Part shown: piece after piece, positions 35,282-44,536 of the stretch
Layout: each line of letters opens with the position of its first letter
Position numbering within the stretch: position 1 is the stretch's first letter
Source of the DNA: a bacterium
Lineage (GTDB): Bacteria; Bacillota; Bacilli; Lactobacillales; Streptococcaceae
Direction: 5' to 3'
Assembly (NCBI GenBank): GCA_905221095.1
Contig: CAJNBV010000011.1
Location: 1 to 64,000, forward strand
Length of the DNA stretch: 64,000 nucleotides
Translations under genes and position numbers: made by a program
The notes under the pieces: generated by a model
Told to the model about the DNA's origin: nothing
Databases searched by the model: none
Seen by the model: the letters and a program-made list of their open reading frames with translations, nothing else

Positions 35282-36612
35282 TCCTCTTCCCCTCGTTTCT
35301 CATCCTTAAATGGCAATTCTAAATCTTGTCTAAAGGTCGTCTCTCCCAGTTGGGTATCTAAGTTCAAATCATAATGAAAAACCATATCCTCCAAGGTCGC
35401 TAAGCCCAGTCCACTGTGGTTGCCCTTGGTCGAATAACCCTTTTGACTGAGAATGCTGGGATTCAGTTCTTCTTTCTTACGAGTGTTTTCAATGATAAAA
35501 CGGACACTCCTATCATCGGCCAACAAAGCAACCCGAATCTGTGGATTTTCAGCCTCACTCGCTGCCTCTAAGGCATTTGTCGTGAGGATAGAGAGGATAC
35601 GGATAGCCTCCAACATTGGCAATGCCAGCTCTTCAACAACCCCCACCGTCTCCAAACTAAAATAAATTCCTTGCTTATCTGCCACAATCATGGCTTTGGC
35701 TAAGGTATTACGAATGGCTATGTCATGGATATTGTGAAGATTAAAGGCCGTGTAGTCCGCTTTCCTCAGCTTTTCATTGGTCTTTAGAAAGACATCTTGA
35801 TAAATGGTAGACACCTCAGCCATGTCTTGATTCGCTATGGCAGGCTCCATGCTAGCGACAATCCCTGCAAAATCATGACGGAAACCTCGAACCTCATCAT
35901 AGAGATGGCCCAGCTTATCCACCATCCCTTGCAAGGAACGATTTTCATCTTCCTGTCTCTGAATGGTCTGATCATCACGATAAGCCTGCTCCAAATGCTT
36001 GATGTAAAAGAGCCAAGAGAAAAAGAGAATGAAAATCAGAAGGGAAATGGTCGTGTCAAAACGAACGTAGAAATAACTATTTCTATTGGTCATAAACGAA
36101 GAGAATATCCTAAATACAGTCAGAGGTAGGATAATGAAAAAACTCTTATGATAGTGGGTTTTGAAAGCATCTGAAAAGAATAAATTCAAATCCAAAGACC
36201 AACGCTTCATCATAACTACTGTCAGTACAAGAGCTAATAGGGAAAAAGAAGAGTTAACAATCCCATTACCTACTTCTGATAGCATATCTATATCTAACAT
36301 CCGAATATAGAACAATACCAATAAATAGCGAATACTCTGATAAAAACTAAAAAGATAGAATGAAAGAAATAACGATTCCCCCTTTTTCTTCCTATTCATA
36401 TAGAAAATAAGGTAAAAAAAGATTAAAACTTCCAAATACATGATTTCAAAAAAAGTTTTACCAGCTATTACTTGCATCATTAATAAATAGACTATGTATC
36501 TCTTTTTACGAAATTCCGGTGTAATTTGGTAACCTAGATAGATTGGAGGAACTATAATGGAGACTATCAACAATAAAGCAAATAGAGTTTCCTTAATAAA
36601 AGTCAAAATCAT
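35278..36612 (-). CDS. Peptide-sensing histidine kinase 2 (ComD/BlpH-like, HPK10)
   Basis: A 444-aa kinase with about six N-terminal transmembrane helices (residues 5-220) and a cytoplasmic kinase with RGFRHDFAGIVASM (phospho-His) and ILTTNALEAASE (N box), ending with the GLGLATL ATP-binding region. From about residue 134 it is nearly identical to kinase 1 (36815-38161), while the first ~130 residues differ. It should sense a secreted peptide; no cognate pheromone gene is visible nearby. Confidence 0.9.
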   Translation of the reverse strand: MILTFIKETLFALLLIVSIIVPPIYLGYQITPEFRKKRYIVYLLMMQVIAGKTFFEIMYLEVLIFFYLIFYMNRKKKGESLFLSFYLFSFYQSIRYLLVLFYIRMLDIDMLSEVGNGIVNSSFSLLALVLTVVMMKRWSLDLNLFFSDAFKTHYHKSFFIILPLTVFRIFSSFMTNRNSYFYVRFDTTISLLIFILFFSWLFYIKHLEQAYRDDQTIQRQEDENRSLQGMVDKLGHLYDEVRGFRHDFAGIVASMEPAIANQDMAEVSTIYQDVFLKTNEKLRKADYTAFNLHNIHDIAIRNTLAKAMIVADKQGIYFSLETVGVVEELALPMLEAIRILSILTTNALEAASEAENPQIRVALLADDRSVRFIIENTRKKEELNPSILSQKGYSTKGNHSGLGLATLEDMVFHYDLNLDTQLGETTFRQDLELPFKDEKRGEEE

Positions 36613-36818
36613 ACTATCAAATCACGCTCTCCATCAATCTCTAAATCCAATAAATAGAGCTGGTAATGGTCAAAATACTGGGAATACTTTTCAACGTCTC
36701 CATAGTTTTTGGCAATATCAATTTCCAATCTCAAATTACGAGAGCGACCAATATCTAGTAAAGTCTGCTCTATCCGTCCTTGCTGGACTCTATCGTCTTC
36801 TAAAACTAAAATTCTCAT
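36609..36818 (-). pseudogene. Truncated response regulator (first 65 residues only)
   Basis: 69 codons. Residues 1-65 are identical to the full regulator at 34550-35281, then DLIV and stop. It keeps D8/D9 and D58 but lacks the rest of the receiver and the whole LytTR domain. It overlaps the stop of kinase 1 and the start of kinase 2 by 4 bases each, so it remains translationally coupled. A remnant of a tandem kinase-regulator duplication. Confidence 0.85.
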
Positions 36819-38161
36819 TCCTCTTCCCCTCGTTTCTCATCCTTAAATGGTAATTCTAAATCTTGTCTAAAGGTCGTTTCTCCTAGCTGGGTATCTAAGT
36901 TCAAATCATAATGAAAAACCATATCCTCCAAGGTTGCTAAGCCCAGTCCACTATGGTTACCCTTGGTCGAATAACCCTTTTGACTGAGAATGCTGGGATT
37001 CAGTTCTTCTTTCTTACGAGTGTTTTCAATGATAAAACGGACACTCCTATCACCTGCCAACAAAGCAACCCGAATCTGCGGATTTTCAGCCTCACTGGCT
37101 GCTTCTAAGGCATTTGTCGTGAGGATAGAGAGGATACGGATAGCCTCCAACATCGGCAGTGCCAGCTCTTTTACGACCCCCACCGTCTCCAAACTAAAAT
37201 GAATTCCCTGCTTATCTGCCACAATCATGGCTTTGGCCAAGGTATTGCGAATAGCTATGTCATGGATATTGTGAAGATTAAAGGCTGTGTAATCCGCTTT
37301 CCTAAGCTTTTCATTTGTCTTTAGAAAAACATCTTGATAAATGGTAGACACCTCAGCCATGTCTTGATTCGCTATTGCAGGCTCCATGCTGGCGACAATC
37401 CCTGCAAAATCATGACGGAAACCTCGAACCTCATCATAGAGATGACCCAACTTATCCACCATTCCTTGCAAGGAACGATTTTCATCTTCCTGTCTCTGAA
37501 TGGTTTGTTCATCACGATAAACCTGCTCCAAATGCTTGATGAAAAAGAGCCAAGAGAAAAAGAGAATGAAAATCAGGAGAGAAATGGTCGTGTCAAAACG
37601 AACGTAGAAAGAACTATTTCTATTAGTCATGAACGAAGAGAAGATCCTAAATACAGTCAGAGGCAGGATAATGAAAAAACTCTTATGATAGTGGGTTTTG
37701 AAAGCATCTGAAAAGAATAAATCCAAATCCAAAGACCAACGCTTCATAATTTTACAACATAGAAATATTGATAATAAATCAAATATAGATATATATAGCG
37801 TCGAAAACTCATCTAAAAACAACCAATTCTCACCAGATAATACACGAAGCCAGATTGTCAAAAATAAATAGCGAATGCTTTGAAAGAAAATAAAAAGATA
37901 TAAAGAAAGAAAAAGAGCTTCCACTTTTCTCTTATGCAATACGAATAAAAAAATACAGTAAAAGAAGAGAAGGATTCCTATATGAAATAATTCTCCAAAT
38001 GTTTGACGAGCAAAAAAACTAATTAAAAATACAAGGACCCAATAACGTTTTTTATAAAATTCTGGGGAAATTTGAGCGCCTAAAAAAATAGTGGGCACTA
38101 TGGTTGAAATAACTACCAATAGTATATATATCACAGAAAATAAAAATTCTAAAATAACCAT
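36815..38161 (-). CDS. Peptide-sensing histidine kinase 1 (ComD/BlpH-like, HPK10)
   Basis: A 448-aa paralogue of the kinase at 35278. The N-terminal membrane sensor (about residues 1-140; VILEFLFSVIYILLVVISTI) is only distantly similar, whereas the following part through the FRHDFAGIVASME and NALEAASE motifs is almost identical. First gene of the kinase-RR'-kinase-RR operon. Confidence 0.9.
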   Translation of the reverse strand: MVILEFLFSVIYILLVVISTIVPTIFLGAQISPEFYKKRYWVLVFLISFFARQTFGELFHIGILLFFYCIFLFVLHKRKVEALFLSLYLFIFFQSIRYLFLTIWLRVLSGENWLFLDEFSTLYISIFDLLSIFLCCKIMKRWSLDLDLFFSDAFKTHYHKSFFIILPLTVFRIFSSFMTNRNSSFYVRFDTTISLLIFILFFSWLFFIKHLEQVYRDEQTIQRQEDENRSLQGMVDKLGHLYDEVRGFRHDFAGIVASMEPAIANQDMAEVSTIYQDVFLKTNEKLRKADYTAFNLHNIHDIAIRNTLAKAMIVADKQGIHFSLETVGVVKELALPMLEAIRILSILTTNALEAASEAENPQIRVALLAGDRSVRFIIENTRKKEELNPSILSQKGYSTKGNHSGLGLATLEDMVFHYDLNLDTQLGETTFRQDLELPFKDEKRGEEE

Positions 38162-38266
38162 AGAATGAAATAGCTCCTAATTTATTTAAGCAAAGTAGTA
38201 TTAATAATATTTTTCTACTCGATACAACTCTCTAATTTTTCGTACTTTCTGAAAAACGATAAATCC

Positions 38267-38313
38267 ACAAAAGGCTTTAGTTTCTTTTAAAATACAAGAA
38301 ATCTAAAGCCTCT
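38267..38313 (-). terminator. Terminator after the choline-binding gene 38370-39554
   Basis: GGCTTTAGATTTCTT pairs with AAGAAACTAAAGCC, followed by TTTTGTGG on the minus strand. It also insulates the downstream kinase operon. Confidence 0.75.
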
Positions 38314-38369
38314 TGAAAATGATTTGCACGTTTTATTTTTTATATTCGTTGTGAAGATTGCTTATCTAT

Positions 38370-39554
38370 TTATTTTACCACAAGAACTTTATAATATTCA
38401 TACTTATTTGGCTGTGTAATCTTAATTTTTTGACCATAGAAACCATCGATTTCTTTATCAAAATAATCTGAAAATCTTGATGGCAAGCGTTTCATCTTAA
38501 GAACCTCACCAGATTGGTCTGCATATACAAGGAAATGATAGTATGGTGCAGCCATACCGTCATCAATCAATACAAAGTAACCTGTTTTAAGCTTACCTTG
38601 TCCATTATCTAAATGGTATAGTTTATTGTTATTGATTGTGAAGTTAGTAGATGGAAGTCTAAGTCGTACACCTGGGTCTTCTAGATAAAGATCATTGCCA
38701 ACTTTTTTGATTTCTGATCTAGTTGTCATCTCTGGAAGTGGTAATACTCTACGACCATCTGCTCCAAAGTAATATCGACCTGGTAGATTTTGGAAATTAC
38801 GAATAACAGCTTTAGGATCAATTTCTTGTCCTTCTTCTTTATTATCTACTAAAGCTAAGATTGTATTTGAAACTTGATCCCCATATTTTTCGGAAAACTT
38901 CTTGAACTCAGGTTTGATATACCAAGTGTTTTTATCCACGATAACATCAGTAAAGTTATTTCCGTCAAATTTTGCTGTAACCAGATATTCATATCCATCG
39001 CCTAAACGAACAATGTCACCATTTTTATAAGGGCTATCTTGTAAAGTGAACATATGACCATCCTTGCTGAGAATATAGCCTGTCCCATCACTAGAATTTA
39101 CAACTCTATCAGAGGCCATTGCACCTGATTGTTCAAAATAATACCAATTACCATCTATGAACACCCAACCTGTCATCATAGAACCACTAAAATGAAGATA
39201 GTACCAAGTAGCTCCTTCTTTGTACCAACCTGTACGCATGGCACCACTATCTGCTAGTGAGTACCAAGTGTTGCCCTCCTTGTACCAGCCAGTACGCATG
39301 GCGCCACTATCTGCTAGTGAATACCATGTATTGCCGTCTTTGAGCCAACCTGTCTGCATTTTACCAGTGCTGTCGAAGTGATACCATGAGCCAGCATTTT
39401 GTACCCATTTATTTTTAGCAAGACTGCCATCTTGTGAAAGATTCCAGTCAGACCCATTTTTAACCCAAGTATCTGCAGCTTGTGCTTGCTTGATTGACAA
39501 AAGCAGACCAGCACCTGCAAGCAAACCAAGTGTGAGTAGTTTAAATTTTTTCAT
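38370..39554 (-). CDS. Choline-binding protein with N-terminal repeats and a novel C-terminal domain
   Basis: A 394-aa secreted protein. Signal peptide residues 1-28 (LLSIKQAQAAD), six choline-binding repeats (about 29-165), then a roughly 200-residue domain of unknown function (YIKPEFKKFSEKYGDQV, NLPGRYYFGADGRRV, LVYADQSGEVLKMKRLP). Most choline-binding proteins have the repeats at the C-terminus; here the order is reversed. The ATG at 39554 has GGAGG 8 bases upstream. It is paralogous to 40710-41891 and divergent from an Rgg-like regulator. Confidence 0.85.
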   Translation of the reverse strand: MKKFKLLTLGLLAGAGLLLSIKQAQAADTWVKNGSDWNLSQDGSLAKNKWVQNAGSWYHFDSTGKMQTGWLKDGNTWYSLADSGAMRTGWYKEGNTWYSLADSGAMRTGWYKEGATWYYLHFSGSMMTGWVFIDGNWYYFEQSGAMASDRVVNSSDGTGYILSKDGHMFTLQDSPYKNGDIVRLGDGYEYLVTAKFDGNNFTDVIVDKNTWYIKPEFKKFSEKYGDQVSNTILALVDNKEEGQEIDPKAVIRNFQNLPGRYYFGADGRRVLPLPEMTTRSEIKKVGNDLYLEDPGVRLRLPSTNFTINNNKLYHLDNGQGKLKTGYFVLIDDGMAAPYYHFLVYADQSGEVLKMKRLPSRFSDYFDKEIDGFYGQKIKITQPNKYEYYKVLVVK

Positions 39555-39666
39555 AGCCATTTCCTCCTTTATTGAATAGTTATAAAAAGATATTTTTCCA
39601 TCATAAACATTCTACATAACTCCTAATAATCCTTAAGAGTCAACCAACACCTTCTTTCTATCATCA

Positions 39667-39695
39667 TTGCCCACCCCACACCTTTATGATATACT
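39667..39695 (+). promoter_or_regulatory. Probable promoter of the Rgg-like gene
   Basis: TTGCCC, 17 bases, TATACT, about 50 bases ahead of the ATG, within the 197-bp divergent region shared with the choline-binding gene. Confidence 0.5.
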
Positions 39696-39751
39696 AAATA
39701 TAAATATTTTCTTAAAACTTCTACTTTTGGAACATTTTTGGAGGCAAAAAT

Positions 39752-40621
39752 ATGCGGTGGGATATTGGTTCAGTTTATAAATACATTCGTAAGTCAAAAG
39801 GGATTACACAAAATGAGGTCTGTGGTGACTACATTACTCATTCTAACTTATCAAAGTTTGAAAATAATCATTCTACTCCTAGGTATGATACTATGGAATT
39901 ACTTTTGAGGCAAATTGATATGAGTTTCGATGAATTTCATTATATTTGTCAACATTACCAAATGGATTCTCGTAAGAAATTATTTTCAGAATATTATCAA
40001 GTTATTTCTTCGCCTAATCTAGAAGAAATGAAGACACTGCTATCAAAATGTCAAATTTATCTAGATGAAGTGCAGAATGATATCCCAATAGAACATGCTG
40101 TGAAAGAACTAACCATTTTTATAGAAGTGATTGAAAATCAGTTTTCCGATAAAGCCCAAGCCTTGGCTGAAGAGTTATGGAAAGAATTGGAAAAAAGGGA
40201 TCAGTGGTTCCTCTCGGATTTACGATTGTTAGTGATGATCATTTTCCATTTCCCTGTTGATTCACTAGAAATGCTACGTCAAAGACTTGTAAAATCTCTA
40301 AATAAATACACAGATTATCGTCCAATTCAAAGTATTCATTATTCCATTCTAGCCAATATGACACGAATGTACCTTGAAGCAGGGAAGAAAGATGACTGTC
40401 TATGCTTAATTCAAGAATGTCTTGATTTAGCAAAAATATTGAAACGATACGATTTATTAGGTGTAGCTCAAGTACGTCTGGGAATCGTTAATGAAGATCA
40501 TGCTATGATTAATAAAGGATTATCCTTACTCGAATCAACAGATGAAAGTCGATTACTGCGGGAAATGAAAAGAGAAGTTAGTGATTATTATCAAGCAGAT
40601 TTTTTTGAAACAGAGGGCTAA
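39752..40621 (+). CDS. Rgg/MutR-family transcriptional regulator
   Basis: A 289-aa protein with an N-terminal XRE helix-turn-helix (residues about 8-62; IRKSKGITQNEVCGDYITHSNLSKFENN) and an all-helical TPR-like C-terminal region typical of Rgg peptide-responsive regulators. GGAGGCAAAA ribosome site. It lies between two paralogous choline-binding genes read the opposite way, so control of one or both is likely. No short hydrophobic peptide gene is seen next to it. Confidence 0.85.
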   Translation: MRWDIGSVYKYIRKSKGITQNEVCGDYITHSNLSKFENNHSTPRYDTMELLLRQIDMSFDEFHYICQHYQMDSRKKLFSEYYQVISSPNLEEMKTLLSKCQIYLDEVQNDIPIEHAVKELTIFIEVIENQFSDKAQALAEELWKELEKRDQWFLSDLRLLVMIIFHFPVDSLEMLRQRLVKSLNKYTDYRPIQSIHYSILANMTRMYLEAGKKDDCLCLIQECLDLAKILKRYDLLGVAQVRLGIVNEDHAMINKGLSLLESTDESRLLREMKREVSDYYQADFFETEG

Positions 40622-40643
40622 CAGTAACTATTATTTTATGGAT

Positions 40644-40688
40644 AAAAGCGAACATGACTTCCTAGTAGACAAAGCTGTTCGCTTTTTT
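40644..40688. terminator. Bidirectional terminator between the Rgg gene and the second choline-binding gene
   Basis: AAAAGCGAACA and TGTTCGCTTTTTT arms, convergent position. Confidence 0.85.
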
Positions 40689-40709
40689 CGTTTTACATTG
40701 TCAGATAGT

Positions 40710-41891
40710 TTATTTCACAACAGAAACATTGCCTGTCTTACTATCGATTTTAACAGTTTGACCGTAGAAACCGTCAATTTCTTTATTAAGATAATCTGAA
40801 ATTCCTGTTGGCAATCGTTTCATTTTAAGAATTTCACCAGATTGGTCTGCATAAACAAGAATATGATAGTGATGATAGCTTGGTCTATCATCAATCAATG
40901 CAAAATAACCTGTTTTGAGTTTGCCATTATCACCATCTAAATAGTATAGTTTATTATTATTGATTGTGAAGCTGGTAGCTCCAAGACGAAGTCGTGCACC
41001 TGGATTTTCTAGATAGACATCGTTTCCAACTTTTTTAATCTCTGAATAGGTGGTCATTTCTGGTAAATTTGTTACGCGACGACCATCTGCCCCAAAGTAA
41101 TACCTGTTTGGTAAGTTTTGGAAATTTTTCACGACAGCTTTAGGATTAATTTCTTGTCCTTCTTCCGTATTATCTACTAAAGCTAACATCGTATTGGAAA
41201 CTTTATCTCCATATTTATCAGAAAACTTCTTAAATTCAGGTTTTATGTACCAAGCATTTTTTTCAACAATGACTCCATCTTTTCCATGAATAAGATGATA
41301 ATCATACCCATCAGACAAAGTAACAATATTTGTGATAATTGTATCATCCGCTTGAGATTGTTCAACCTGACTTGGGAGTTTGGTTAACATATAACCATCC
41401 TTACCAATGACATAACTTTCCCCATCGCTTGCTGGAACAGCTCTATCTGCGACCATAGCACCTGATTTTTCAAAGTAAGACCATTGACCATTTGCAGTCG
41501 CCCATCCTGTTGCCATAGCGCCACTGTCTTTGAGGTAATACCATGTAGACCCTTCTTTGTACCAACCTGTGCGCATAGCACCACTATTTGCGAGTGAGTA
41601 CCAGGTGTTACCTTCCTTGTACCAGCCTGTGCGCATAGCACCACTATCTGCTAGGGAATACCATGTATTTCCGTCTTTGAGCCAGCCTGTCTGCATTTTA
41701 CCAGAACCGTCAAAATGGTACCAAAAGCCAGCATTTTGCACCCATTTGTTTTTAGCGAGGCTGCCATCTTGAGAAAGATTCCAGTCAGCACCATTTTTAA
41801 CCCAAGTATCTGCAGCCTGTACTTGATTGATAGACAATAGTAGGCCAGCACCTGCAAGCAAACCAAGTGTGAGTAATTTAGATTTTTTCAT
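40710..41891 (-). CDS. Choline-binding protein, paralogue of 38370-39554
   Basis: A 393-aa secreted protein. Signal peptide (LLSINQVQAAD), six choline-binding repeats (about 29-170), and the same type of C-terminal domain (YIKPEFKKFSDKYGDKV, RYYFGADGRRV, LVYADQSGEILKMKRLP). The segment between repeats and domain is the most diverged part. Start at 41891 with AGGAGG 8 bases upstream. Confidence 0.85.
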   Translation of the reverse strand: MKKSKLLTLGLLAGAGLLLSINQVQAADTWVKNGADWNLSQDGSLAKNKWVQNAGFWYHFDGSGKMQTGWLKDGNTWYSLADSGAMRTGWYKEGNTWYSLANSGAMRTGWYKEGSTWYYLKDSGAMATGWATANGQWSYFEKSGAMVADRAVPASDGESYVIGKDGYMLTKLPSQVEQSQADDTIITNIVTLSDGYDYHLIHGKDGVIVEKNAWYIKPEFKKFSDKYGDKVSNTMLALVDNTEEGQEINPKAVVKNFQNLPNRYYFGADGRRVTNLPEMTTYSEIKKVGNDVYLENPGARLRLGATSFTINNNKLYYLDGDNGKLKTGYFALIDDRPSYHHYHILVYADQSGEILKMKRLPTGISDYLNKEIDGFYGQTVKIDSKTGNVSVVK

Positions 41892-42295
41892 AGCCATTTC
41901 CTCCTAAAATAGATAAATCCAAAGCAAGAAAATCCAATAGAAACGAAGTCAAAAGAGATACCATGTTCATTAACTTGAACCACTCAGACCTCCTAACATT
42001 TCCATGAACATAAGATAGAGACTAGTTTATCAAAAGTACATAGCCATCACCTTCTCCCAACTATAAAATAAATCCTTTTTTATATCTACATTATAGTCCT
42101 GGAAAAAAGGAAAGTCAATTAAAATTGTGATTATATTAACATTTTTGTTCTACGAAAATCAAGCTATCTCTTCTTTTGATCTTCATTTCTTATCTCCTTT
42201 TGGAGATTGATTTTTCTGATTTCATTATATCCCTTATTTGTCCCCATATCTCTTCTGTCCCTAGAAAGACTAAATCTGTTCCTAAACGGTCATTT

Positions 42296-42490
42296 ATACT
42301 CAATGAAAATCAACGAGCAAACTAGGAAGCTAGCCGCAGGTTGCTCAATGCACGGATTTGAGGTTGTAGATGAAACTGACGAAGTCAGCTCAAAACACGG
42401 CTTTGAGGTTGTGGATAGAACTGACGAAGTCAGTAACATATATACGGTAAGGCGACGCTGACGTGGTTTGAAGAGATTTTCGAAGAGTAT
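42296..42490. repeat. BOX element, A-B-B-C form
   Basis: A 195-bp element. Two boxB modules are present in tandem (GAACTGACGAAGTCAG type twice) between boxC at the left end and boxA (ACGGTAAGGCGACGCTGACG) at the right. Confidence 0.9.
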
Positions 42491-42500
42491 TAAGCCAAAT

Positions 42501-42529
42501 AAAAAATTCCAAAGCAAGTGCCTTGGAAC
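42501..42529 (-). terminator. Terminator after acpP
   Basis: TTCCAAGGCA and TGCTTTGGAA arms, then TTTTTTA on the minus strand. Confidence 0.8.
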
Positions 42530-42537
42530 TTCGATTT

Positions 42538-42771
42538 CTATTTTGCTTGAATGATTTTAACCACATCTCCTACACTTTGGAGTTGGTCAATTTCCTCATC
42601 ACTGATTTCGATACTAAATTCATCTTCCAGTGTCAAGATAAACTCCATCAAGTCAACTGAGTCAGCATCCAAATCGTCTTTCAGACTCAAGGATTCTGTC
42701 ACGACAAAATCCTCTCCCTGTCGCTCTTGGATAATGGTCACAATACGGTCAAAAATTTCTTTTTCTGTCAT
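42538..42771 (-). CDS. acpP: Acyl carrier protein
   Basis: A 77-aa acidic protein. S38 in LDADSVDLMEF is the phosphopantetheine attachment site. It lies 5 bases after plsX, consistent with an acyl-transfer or phospholipid role; streptococci have a second acp in the fab cluster. Confidence 0.92.
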   Translation of the reverse strand: MTEKEIFDRIVTIIQERQGEDFVVTESLSLKDDLDADSVDLMEFILTLEDEFSIEISDEEIDQLQSVGDVVKIIQAK

Positions 42772-42776
42772 CTCTT

Positions 42777-43769
42777 TTATTCTCCTGAAAATTCACGCGC
42801 AGTCTGGGCAACTACGTCTGTCTCTAGCATGGTACGAATCTGGCGAATCGTACTATACACAGCCTTGGCATCGCTTGAGCCATGAGTCTTGACAACCGGT
42901 GCCTTGACACCAAACAAGACCGCTCCACCAACATCTGAATAGTTAAGCTGTTTTTTCAAACCTTTAAGGCTATCCTTGAGAAGGAGGGCGCCTAGTTTCG
43001 CTCGAAGACCACCACCTGTAATAGCGGTCTTGAGCAAGCCCATAATTCCCATAGCTGTCCCTTCAATGGATTTGAGCACAGCGTTTCCCGTGAAACCATC
43101 TGCTACGACAACATCCGCAACACCATTCATCAAATCACGCGCTTCCACGTTTCCGATAAAGTTCAAACTTTCATCAGCTACTAGTAATTCATAAGTCTCC
43201 TTGCGAAGCGGGTCACCCTTGCTACTCTCTGTTCCATTGTTGAGCAATCCAACACGTGGTTGCGCAATTCCGCGGACATTTTTAGCATAGAAGGAACCTA
43301 GAACCGCGTATTGATGGAGGTGCTGGGCTGTATTTTCCGCATTAGCACCTAGGTCTAGCATATCAAAACCTTTCCCATCTACAGTCGGCAAGGTCGACAT
43401 AAGGCCTGGTCGGTCAATGTTCTTGATACGACCCACGATGAAGAATCCAGCAGCCAACAAAGCACCTGTATTCCCAGCTGAGAGGACAGCGTCTGCTTCA
43501 CCCTCTTTGACAGCCTTGGCTGCCAAGACCATACTGGCATTTTTCTTCTTCCGAATAGCTCTCGTAGGTTCATCGTCTGAATCAATCTTTTCATCCGTAT
43601 GGATAATGCTGACGCGCTCTGTCGCTGTCAGATATTGCTTGATTTTGCTTTCATCTCCGTAGAGTTGAACCTCGATATCTGAAAAGTCAGCCAGGGCTTG
43701 ATTGACACCCTCAACGATGGCCTGAGGTGCATAATCGCCCCCCATGGCATCTACTGCGATTTTTTTCAT
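42777..43769 (-). CDS. plsX: Phosphate acyltransferase
   Basis: A 330-aa enzyme that makes acyl-phosphate from acyl-ACP for phosphatidic acid synthesis. The [18 protein letters not shown] start, [11 protein letters not shown] and [13 protein letters not shown] motifs are diagnostic. It overlaps recO by 4 bases. Confidence 0.95.
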   Translation of the reverse strand: MKKIAVDAMGGDYAPQAIVEGVNQALADFSDIEVQLYGDESKIKQYLTATERVSIIHTDEKIDSDDEPTRAIRKKKNASMVLAAKAVKEGEADAVLSAGNTGALLAAGFFIVGRIKNIDRPGLMSTLPTVDGKGFDMLDLGANAENTAQHLHQYAVLGSFYAKNVRGIAQPRVGLLNNGTESSKGDPLRKETYELLVADESLNFIGNVEARDLMNGVADVVVADGFTGNAVLKSIEGTAMGIMGLLKTAITGGGLRAKLGALLLKDSLKGLKKQLNYSDVGGAVLFGVKAPVVKTHGSSDAKAVYSTIRQIRTMLETDVVAQTAREFSGE

Positions 43770-44536
43770 TTGTTTTCCTCTTTTAGTAATTGACCCCAGT
43801 CTGCTAGGGAATCAATAAATTTCTTTGATTTTAGATGAATTCCAACGTACTCTTCATAGAGTTGATCCATAAATTGGCGTAGCTCTTGCTTGATTTCGGG
43901 TTTGAGCGAAATGGTCTCCAAGGTCTCAAAATCAATGGCTTGAAATTGATTGAGCAGATAAGGGATGTTAGGATTTAGATGGCAACGCCTCTCATCCTCA
44001 TGATAATGCTCTGGGCAAAGACAGGCTCCATATTTGAAAGAAAAGTCAAAAGCCTGACCAACCCGATGACAAAAGGCACACTCATTAAAATTAAGGCTGA
44101 TTCCAAATCGAGTCAAGATTTGAATCTCAAAAATATTAGTCAAAACCTGATAATCCAAGCCTGCTTCCATCAACTCCAAAGTCTTTTGCAAAAAAGCAAA
44201 CAAGGGAGCATCCTGCTGATTGTCCTGCAAACTAGCATCTGCAAGAGCCGCTACATAGGTCGCATAGGCCATGACAAAGAGGTCACTATTAATCTTGGGA
44301 AAAGTCATGACCTCATGATAGTCCTCAATGTAACTAAGCCCATCATCATTGATTCGCAAGAGAAATCGTGCCAGCACCAAGGGCTGAATAACAGGTGCCA
44401 GCTTAGACTGGCCAGCATGTTTGACGAAAAACATGCGCTTGCCAGCCTGCTCAGTAAAAATCTTGACTAGCTTATCATCCTCACGAAAATTGCGATTGTA
44501 GAGCACCAAGCCTTGACTCGTGATAGACTGAATCAT
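43766..44536 (-). CDS. recO: DNA repair protein RecO
   Basis: A 256-aa protein. N-terminal OB fold ([27 protein letters not shown]) and a central Cys/His region ([10 protein letters not shown]...[12 protein letters not shown]) that probably binds zinc. Acts with RecF/RecR in loading RecA onto SSB-coated DNA. Overlaps the aminotransferase stop by 4 bases. Confidence 0.94.
   Translation of the reverse strand: MIQSITSQGLVLYNRNFREDDKLVKIFTEQAGKRMFFVKHAGQSKLAPVIQPLVLARFLLRINDDGLSYIEDYHEVMTFPKINSDLFVMAYATYVAALADASLQDNQQDAPLFAFLQKTLELMEAGLDYQVLTNIFEIQILTRFGISLNFNECAFCHRVGQAFDFSFKYGACLCPEHYHEDERRCHLNPNIPYLLNQFQAIDFETLETISLKPEIKQELRQFMDQLYEEYVGIHLKSKKFIDSLADWGQLLKEENK

Larger units (their letters stand above)
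41892..42537. other. Intergenic region between a choline-binding gene and acpP
   Basis: 646 bases holding a BOX element (42296-42490) and the acpP terminator. The remainder, upstream of the choline-binding gene, has no recognisable ORF or RNA. Confidence 0.6.

Noticed and set aside
38162..38260. A possible LytTR direct-repeat site upstream of kinase 1 (TTCAGAAAG and ATTAGAGAG).
   Set aside because: The copies are 17 bases apart, not about 21, and match weakly.
39555..39751. Search for an SHP-type pheromone gene beside the Rgg-like regulator.
   Set aside because: No short hydrophobic ORF with a credible ribosome site was found in the divergent region or just downstream.
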